This document shows, one piece after another, positions 6,101-9,800 of a stretch of DNA of 9,800 nt. The notes below the pieces were generated by a model. It made no database searches, was not told the DNA's origin, and saw nothing but the letters and a program-made list of their open reading frames with translations. The stretch covers positions 1 through 9,800 of the forward strand of contig JAOTZF010000049.1 of NCBI GenBank assembly GCA_029861485.1, given 5' to 3'. Position numbers and translations under genes: made by a program. How positions within the stretch are numbered: the first letter of the stretch is position 1; each line of letters begins with the position of its first letter. Origin of the DNA: Thermoleophilia bacterium (lineage in GTDB: Bacteria; Actinomycetota; Thermoleophilia; Miltoncostaeales; Miltoncostaeaceae).

Positions 6101-6445
6101 ATGGCCATCAAGCTTCTTCTTCACGGAAAGTTGCGCGACGGGAATGCCGACGGATACCGCGACTTGGCAGCCCGCGCGACCGCCTTGGCTCGAGAGGAAG
6201 AGGGCACGCTGGAGTACAAGTGGCTTCTGAGCGATGACGGCCACATCGTCAACGCGGATGGCTACACCGACGAGTCGGCGATGTTCGCGCACGTGGGGGA
6301 CATGACCGATCGCGGGCTGCTCGAGGAATACGTGGGTCTGGTCGAGATCGAGGGCTTCTACGTTTTCGGATCGGTGAGCGACGAGACCCGGAAGGCGCTC
6401 GCGGACTTCAACCCGATCTACTACTCGCTTGTCGAGACCCTGTAA
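6101..6445 (+). CDS. Antibiotic-biosynthesis-monooxygenase (ABM) fold protein
   Basis: A 114-residue protein with the look of the dimeric alpha/beta-barrel ABM superfamily, whose members include quinol monooxygenases, heme-degrading enzymes and many uncharacterised proteins. Seen: a first beta strand IKLLLHGKLRDGN (residues 3-15), helix YRDLAARATALAREEEG (19-35), strand TLEYKWLLSDD (36-46), HIVNADGYTDESAMFAHVGD (48-67) corresponding to the family's 'f...E.w.d..a...H..s' segment, and a C-terminal part with FYVFGSVSDETRKAL (86-100). No cofactor-binding motif is expected for the family, and the substrate is unknown. The start at 6101 is preceded by AAGGGGGGA with four bases between; the frame is open further upstream but that part overlaps the repeat and promoter. 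The gene stands alone between the two copies of the 64-bp repeat. Confidence 0.75.
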   Translation: MAIKLLLHGKLRDGNADGYRDLAARATALAREEEGTLEYKWLLSDDGHIVNADGYTDESAMFAHVGDMTDRGLLEEYVGLVEIEGFYVFGSVSDETRKALADFNPIYYSLVETL

Positions 6446-6472
6446 GCCGCGGGCCGTACCGTTCGGCCTTTC

Positions 6473-6536
6473 CAGGGAAGAGCGCCAAACGCAGGGGATT
6501 CACGAACCCTCCCGGCCTTGGAGCCCGGTATCCTCC
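6473..6536. repeat. 64-bp intergenic repeat, copy B
   Basis: The second copy of the diverged repeat, same orientation as copy A at 5877-5940 and beginning 27 bases after the ABM-family stop. It keeps the CCTCCCGG, GAGCCCGGT and TCCTCC blocks but lost the AGGGA/TCCCT stem of copy A. It lies 327 bases upstream of gnd. Confidence 0.6.
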
Positions 6537-6863
6537 ATCCGATGGTAGGCCCGCTCGGAGGCCTCTTCTCTTAGGACCGGATGAGATCCGCCGTGGGAGG
6601 TTCCCGAGGCATCGTGGTGGCCACCGGCACCTTGGCAGCCGTGCCACCGATACCCGGGCTTGCCGATGCTCCCTACTGGACCAGCCACCAGATTGTGGAG
6701 AGCGAGGAACGAGGGCATGGATCGCCTCCTACTCCGGAACGAACCCGAAGCCGGCCTTGCGCCCGGCGAGGTCTTCGAGGTCGAGTGCATCACGGTGCAC
6801 ACCCGTCAGTTCGCGTCCCCAGCACGACAACACCAGCCAGAACGAACGACAGGAGCCAACATA
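6537..6863. other. Long region upstream of the gnd-zwf-pgl cluster
   Basis: No gene is supported. A frame fused to gnd is open from 6660, but its residues resemble nothing I know and the AGGAG at 6851-6855 marks the true gnd start. The region must hold the cluster's promoter; I see no convincing -35/-10 pair. Confidence 0.5.
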
Positions 6864-7883
6864 ATGCAGCTTGCAATGGTCGGTTTGGGACGGATGGGCG
6901 CCAACCTCGTTCGTCGAGCCATGAAGGCAGGCCACGAGTGCGTCGTCTACGACGTCAACCCAGACTCGGTCGCCGACCTCGTCACCGAAGGGGCGACCGG
7001 AGCAGCCTCGCTCGAGGACCTCGCCGCCAAGCTCGACACGCCCCGCACGGTCTGGGTCATGGTGCCCGCCGGGCTGACCGGCCGGGTGGTCACCGACGTT
7101 GCCGAGCAACTCGACGCGGGCGACATCATCATCGACGGTGGCAACAGCTACTACCGTGATGACATCGACCGCGCCGCTGAGCTCCAAGAGGCCCGGATCC
7201 ACTACGTCGACGTCGGCACCAGCGGGGGTGTGTTCGGCCTGGAACGCGGTTTCTGCCTGATGATCGGCGGCGAAACCGAGATCGTCGATTACCTCGACCC
7301 GATCTTCGGGGCGCTGGCGCCGGGAGTCGACGCCGCCGACCGATCCGAGGGCCGAACCGGCGAACCGACCCCATCAGAACACGGGTACTTGCACTGCGGA
7401 CCCAACGGCGCCGGCCATCTCGTCAAGATGGTTCACAACGGGATCGAGTACGGGATCATGGCCGCCTATGCCGAGGGCCTGAACGTCTTGGCCCACGCCG
7501 GTATCGGTTCCGCCGTCCAGCGCCACGACGCCGAAACCACCCCGCTGCGCGACCCCCAGTACTACCGATTCGACATCGACATCCCCGAGGTGGCCGAGGT
7601 GTGGCGACGAGGCAGCGTCGTTGCGTCCTGGCTCCTTGATCTCACCGCGGTCGCTCTGCATCAAGATCCTGAGCTCGGCGGCTTCACCGGCCGCGTGTCG
7701 GACTCGGGCGAGGGACGCTGGACCGTGCAAGCTGCAGTGGACGTCGGCGTTCCGGCCCATGTCCTTACCGCAGCCCTGTACGAACGTTTCAGCTCACGGG
7801 GTGAGGCTGACTACGGCGATCGGCTGCTCTCGGCCATGCGTAGCCAATTCGGCGGACATGACGAGAGGGTCAGCTCGAAATGA
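6864..7883 (+). CDS. gnd: 6-phosphogluconate dehydrogenase, decarboxylating, short (YqeC/GndZ-like) form
   Basis: Oxidises and decarboxylates 6-phosphogluconate to ribulose 5-phosphate, the third step of the oxidative pentose phosphate pathway, in the cytoplasm. The 339 residues match the short form of the family (about 300-340) rather than the 470-residue E. coli type. Seen: Rossmann loop GLGRMG (7-12), Asp30 ending the second strand (VVYDVNPDS), DGGNSYYRDD (91-100), GTSGGVFGLERGFCLMIGG (118-136), and the catalytic-Lys box GHLVKMVHNGIEYG (184-197, Lys188). The C-terminal helical domain follows (WRRGSVVASWLLDL). An Asp at position 30 is typical of NAD+-using members, while NADP+ enzymes have Asn-Arg there. 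AGGAG stands eight bases before the ATG. The stop overlaps the zwf start (ATGA), so both are probably translated from one mRNA. Confidence 0.95.
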   Translation: MQLAMVGLGRMGANLVRRAMKAGHECVVYDVNPDSVADLVTEGATGAASLEDLAAKLDTPRTVWVMVPAGLTGRVVTDVAEQLDAGDIIIDGGNSYYRDDIDRAAELQEARIHYVDVGTSGGVFGLERGFCLMIGGETEIVDYLDPIFGALAPGVDAADRSEGRTGEPTPSEHGYLHCGPNGAGHLVKMVHNGIEYGIMAAYAEGLNVLAHAGIGSAVQRHDAETTPLRDPQYYRFDIDIPEVAEVWRRGSVVASWLLDLTAVALHQDPELGGFTGRVSDSGEGRWTVQAAVDVGVPAHVLTAALYERFSSRGEADYGDRLLSAMRSQFGGHDERVSSK

Positions 7884-9265
7884 CCAACGATCGGGCCGAC
7901 GCCCTCGTCTTGTTCGGCATCACCGGCGATCTCGCCGCCAAGAAGCTGCTCGCCTCGCTCTACAACCTGACGTGCCGTGGACGCCTTCCGCCAACCGTCG
8001 TGGGCGTGGCCTCCACCGAATGGGGCGTCGAGGAGTTGCGTGCTCACGTCAAGAGGGCGGTCGAGGCGGCGGGCGTGACCCTTGACGAAGCGATCTTCGC
8101 CAAGCTCGCCACGTCACTTCGATACGTTGCGGGTGACTATCGGAACGGCGAGACCTACCGGCAACTCGGCGACCTACTCGGCGCCGCCCGGCTCCCCGTC
8201 TGCTACCTGGCGATCCCACCGTCGCTGTTCGGCGACGTCGTCGAGGGCCTCGCCTCGATCGGCCTCAACCGGCACGCCCGAGTCGTCCTGGAGAAACCGT
8301 TCGGACGCGATCTCGCGTCGGCCCAACAACTCAACCGCACCCTCGATCGGCACTTCCCCGAAGAGGCCATCTTCCGCATCGACCACTTCCTGGGCAAGGA
8401 GCCGGTCCAGAACTTGATGGTGTTCCGCTTCGCGAACAGCATCCTCGAGCCGGTCTGGAATCGTCACTACATCGACAGTGTGCAGATCACCATGGCCGAG
8501 TCGTTCGGCGTCGAAGGCCGCGGCGGATTCTATGACGAGATCGGCACCCTGCGGGACGTCGTCCAGAACCATCTGCTCCAGATTGTGGCCCTGTTGGCGA
8601 TGGAGCCCCCGGTTTCCGAGGCGCCCAACGCCCTACGCGACGAGCGATTCAAGGTGCTCACCGCAATGCAGCCGCTCCGGCCAGCCGACCTCGTGCGGGG
8701 CCAGTACGACGGATACCGCTCAGAAGAAGGGGTCAGCGCTGACTCAGAAACCGAAACCTTCGTCGCATTGCGGACCGAGATCGACTCCTGGCGGTGGGCA
8801 GGCGTGCCTTGGTACATCAGAGCCGGCAAACGCCTGCCGGCCACCGCGACCGAAGCGCTCGTCGAATTCAAAGGGCCGCCCCGCCTGCTCTTCGCCGATC
8901 CCAACTGCGCGCCGCATCCCAACCACCTGCGATTCCGTATGAAACCCGACGACTGCGTCACCCTCGAGATGCAGGCCAAGAAGCCCGGCGACGCTCTGCT
9001 CAGCCGGCCGGTTCCCCTCCAAGTCGTCAACGCGGAAGGCACGTCAGGCGGCCGCGAGGCCTACGAGCGGCTCCTCGACGACGCCTTGAGCGGCGACGCC
9101 CGCCTGTTCGCTCGCCAAGATGGCGTCGAAGCGGCGTGGCGGATCGTGCAACCCGTATTGGACGACCACCGACCCGTCCAGCCCTACACGGCCGGCACCT
9201 GGGGGCCACCCAACGCCCCCCAGCCCGATGGCGGATGGCACGACATCAACGAGGACAAGCGATGA
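7880..9265 (+). CDS. zwf: Glucose-6-phosphate 1-dehydrogenase
   Basis: Oxidises glucose 6-phosphate to 6-phosphogluconolactone, the entry step of the oxidative pentose phosphate pathway. 461 residues, slightly below the usual 480-510. Seen: nucleotide-binding loop GITGDLAAKKLL (13-24), YLAIPPSLF (109-117), EKPFGRDL (138-145), the active-site signature RIDHFLGKEPVQN (166-178), DEIGTLRDVVQNHLLQ (219-234), the substrate loop GKRL (316-319), and YERLLDDAL (395-403). At the end of the second beta strand the sequence is VVGVASTEW; where most family members have Arg (as in 'GyARs' or 'GvaR..W') that holds the 2'-phosphate of NADP+, a Ser stands here. The start ATG overlaps the gnd stop by four bases. 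An ATG at 9262 overlaps its own stop but its frame closes after 11 codons. Confidence 0.96.
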   Translation: MTNDRADALVLFGITGDLAAKKLLASLYNLTCRGRLPPTVVGVASTEWGVEELRAHVKRAVEAAGVTLDEAIFAKLATSLRYVAGDYRNGETYRQLGDLLGAARLPVCYLAIPPSLFGDVVEGLASIGLNRHARVVLEKPFGRDLASAQQLNRTLDRHFPEEAIFRIDHFLGKEPVQNLMVFRFANSILEPVWNRHYIDSVQITMAESFGVEGRGGFYDEIGTLRDVVQNHLLQIVALLAMEPPVSEAPNALRDERFKVLTAMQPLRPADLVRGQYDGYRSEEGVSADSETETFVALRTEIDSWRWAGVPWYIRAGKRLPATATEALVEFKGPPRLLFADPNCAPHPNHLRFRMKPDDCVTLEMQAKKPGDALLSRPVPLQVVNAEGTSGGREAYERLLDDALSGDARLFARQDGVEAAWRIVQPVLDDHRPVQPYTAGTWGPPNAPQPDGGWHDINEDKR

Positions 9266-9349
9266 GCGACATCGTCTCTTGCCGTCGAACCACGTGATCC
9301 GACGCTGGAACGATGGCTGTCACCTCCGCGGTGTCGAAGCGACGCCCTG

Positions 9350-9800
9350 ATGGAGATCCTCACCGTGGACGACGTCGTTCAGAAGGCAGCAAGCCTTCTC
9401 GTTGGCCAGCTCCGCGCCAACACGACCACCGGGCGCAGTGCCTCCATCGCGTTGAGCGGCGGCCGGACCCCCTGGGCGGTGCTCGCACGACTCGCGCAAA
9501 CCGACCTGCCATGGGAACGCGTGCACGTCTACCAAGTCGATGAACGCATCGTTCCCCTCGGCGAGCCGACACGAAACCTCACCCATCTCGACGCGACGCT
9601 GCTCTCGCGCGTCCCGGCCATCGGGCACCCACTCCCGGTAGACGAACCCGACCTCGACGCCGCGGCTCAACGCTATGCGGCCGAGCTTCCCCATGTACTT
9701 GACATCGTTCATCTCGGCCTCGGCCCCGACGGGCACACCGCATCGCTGGTGCCCGCCGACCCCGCCCTCGAGATAACCGACCGGGACGTCGCGATCACCA
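9350..9800 (+). CDS. pgl: 6-phosphogluconolactonase, 3' end outside window
   Basis: Hydrolyses 6-phosphogluconolactone to 6-phosphogluconate, linking the Zwf and Gnd reactions. The frame from ATG 9350 is open to the window edge (150 codons of a family usually 230-260 long). Seen: SGGRTPWAVLARL (36-48; the family's sugar-phosphate loop 'SGGsTP'), VDERIVPLGEPTRNL (63-77; 'DER.Vp...snN') and the signature LGLGPDGHTASLVP (122-135). The start is uncertain: there is no good ribosome binding site before 9350, the same frame is open back to 9266 without another ATG, and the gap to zwf is 84 bases. This gene would complete the oxidative pentose phosphate branch in the order gnd, zwf, pgl. Confidence 0.92.
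   Translation, partial: MEILTVDDVVQKAASLLVGQLRANTTTGRSASIALSGGRTPWAVLARLAQTDLPWERVHVYQVDERIVPLGEPTRNLTHLDATLLSRVPAIGHPLPVDEPDLDAAAQRYAAELPHVLDIVHLGLGPDGHTASLVPADPALEITDRDVAIT

Noticed and set aside
6490..6536. tRNA gene or remnant in the 64-bp repeat (T-arm-like GGATTCACGAACCC)
   Set aside because: No acceptor or anticodon stems can be formed around it, and the T-arm-like bases are not kept in the other copy.
6660..6863. N-terminal extension of gnd
   Set aside because: The extra 68 residues match nothing in the family, whereas ATG 6864 starts directly with the Rossmann fold and has AGGAG at the right distance.
7396..7406. Third copy of the GGACCCAAC motif
   Set aside because: A single unit inside gnd that encodes the conserved Gly-Pro-Asn-Gly of the active-site region; it lacks the tandem second unit.
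8530..9042. 170-codon open frame on the minus strand
   Set aside because: It is antisense to the well-conserved zwf gene and shows no recognisable motif.
1..9800. CRISPR array, rRNA genes or insertion sequence with terminal inverted repeats
   Set aside because: Reading both strands I found no regularly spaced repeats, no rRNA-like sequence and no transposase motif (DDE or HUH).

Overview
The window is GC-rich chromosomal DNA, most likely from an actinobacterium. Reasons: strong G/C bias at third codon positions, a SigB/SigF-like sigma region 4 fragment, a DUF998-type membrane gene, a secreted protein of a style common in Actinobacteria, and a compact gnd-zwf-pgl cluster. The class (Acidimicrobiia, Thermoleophilia or other) cannot be settled from the sequence.

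Left part (1-1019). This is a decayed zone with no intact gene. It holds the C-terminal piece of a tyrosine recombinase (minus), a piece that looks like a DUF11 surface-protein repeat (minus), and the 3' end of a sigma-70 family gene (plus) that runs into a perfect 12-bp hairpin. A bipartite GACCCAAC repeat at 252-270 recurs at 5798-5816 with one mismatch. Together with the integrase remnant this suggests, but does not prove, the two ends of an old integrated element of about 5.5 kb.

Middle (1020-5820). A small RemA/DUF370-like regulator (minus) is followed by a divergently oriented CaiB/BaiF CoA-transferase (plus), then a possible 46-codon ORF overlapping the start of an MscS-type channel (plus). 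Next come a broken DUF998 membrane protein gene (minus) and a secreted protein with a signal peptide and a C-terminal beta-rich domain (plus). Apart from the small ORF and the MscS gene, these genes look like independent units with long spacers.

Right part (5821-9800). A small antibiotic-biosynthesis-monooxygenase (ABM) fold gene is bracketed by two copies of a diverged 64-bp intergenic repeat. Then comes a central-metabolism cluster: short-form 6-phosphogluconate dehydrogenase (gnd), glucose-6-phosphate dehydrogenase (zwf, ATGA overlap with gnd) and 6-phosphogluconolactonase (pgl, cut by the window end). These three catalyse the whole oxidative branch of the pentose phosphate pathway. Residues at the cofactor-binding positions of Gnd (Asp30) and Zwf (Ser where Arg is usual) suggest NAD+ rather than NADP+ use, so the branch may feed NADH rather than NADPH pools. 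That is an inference from sequence only.
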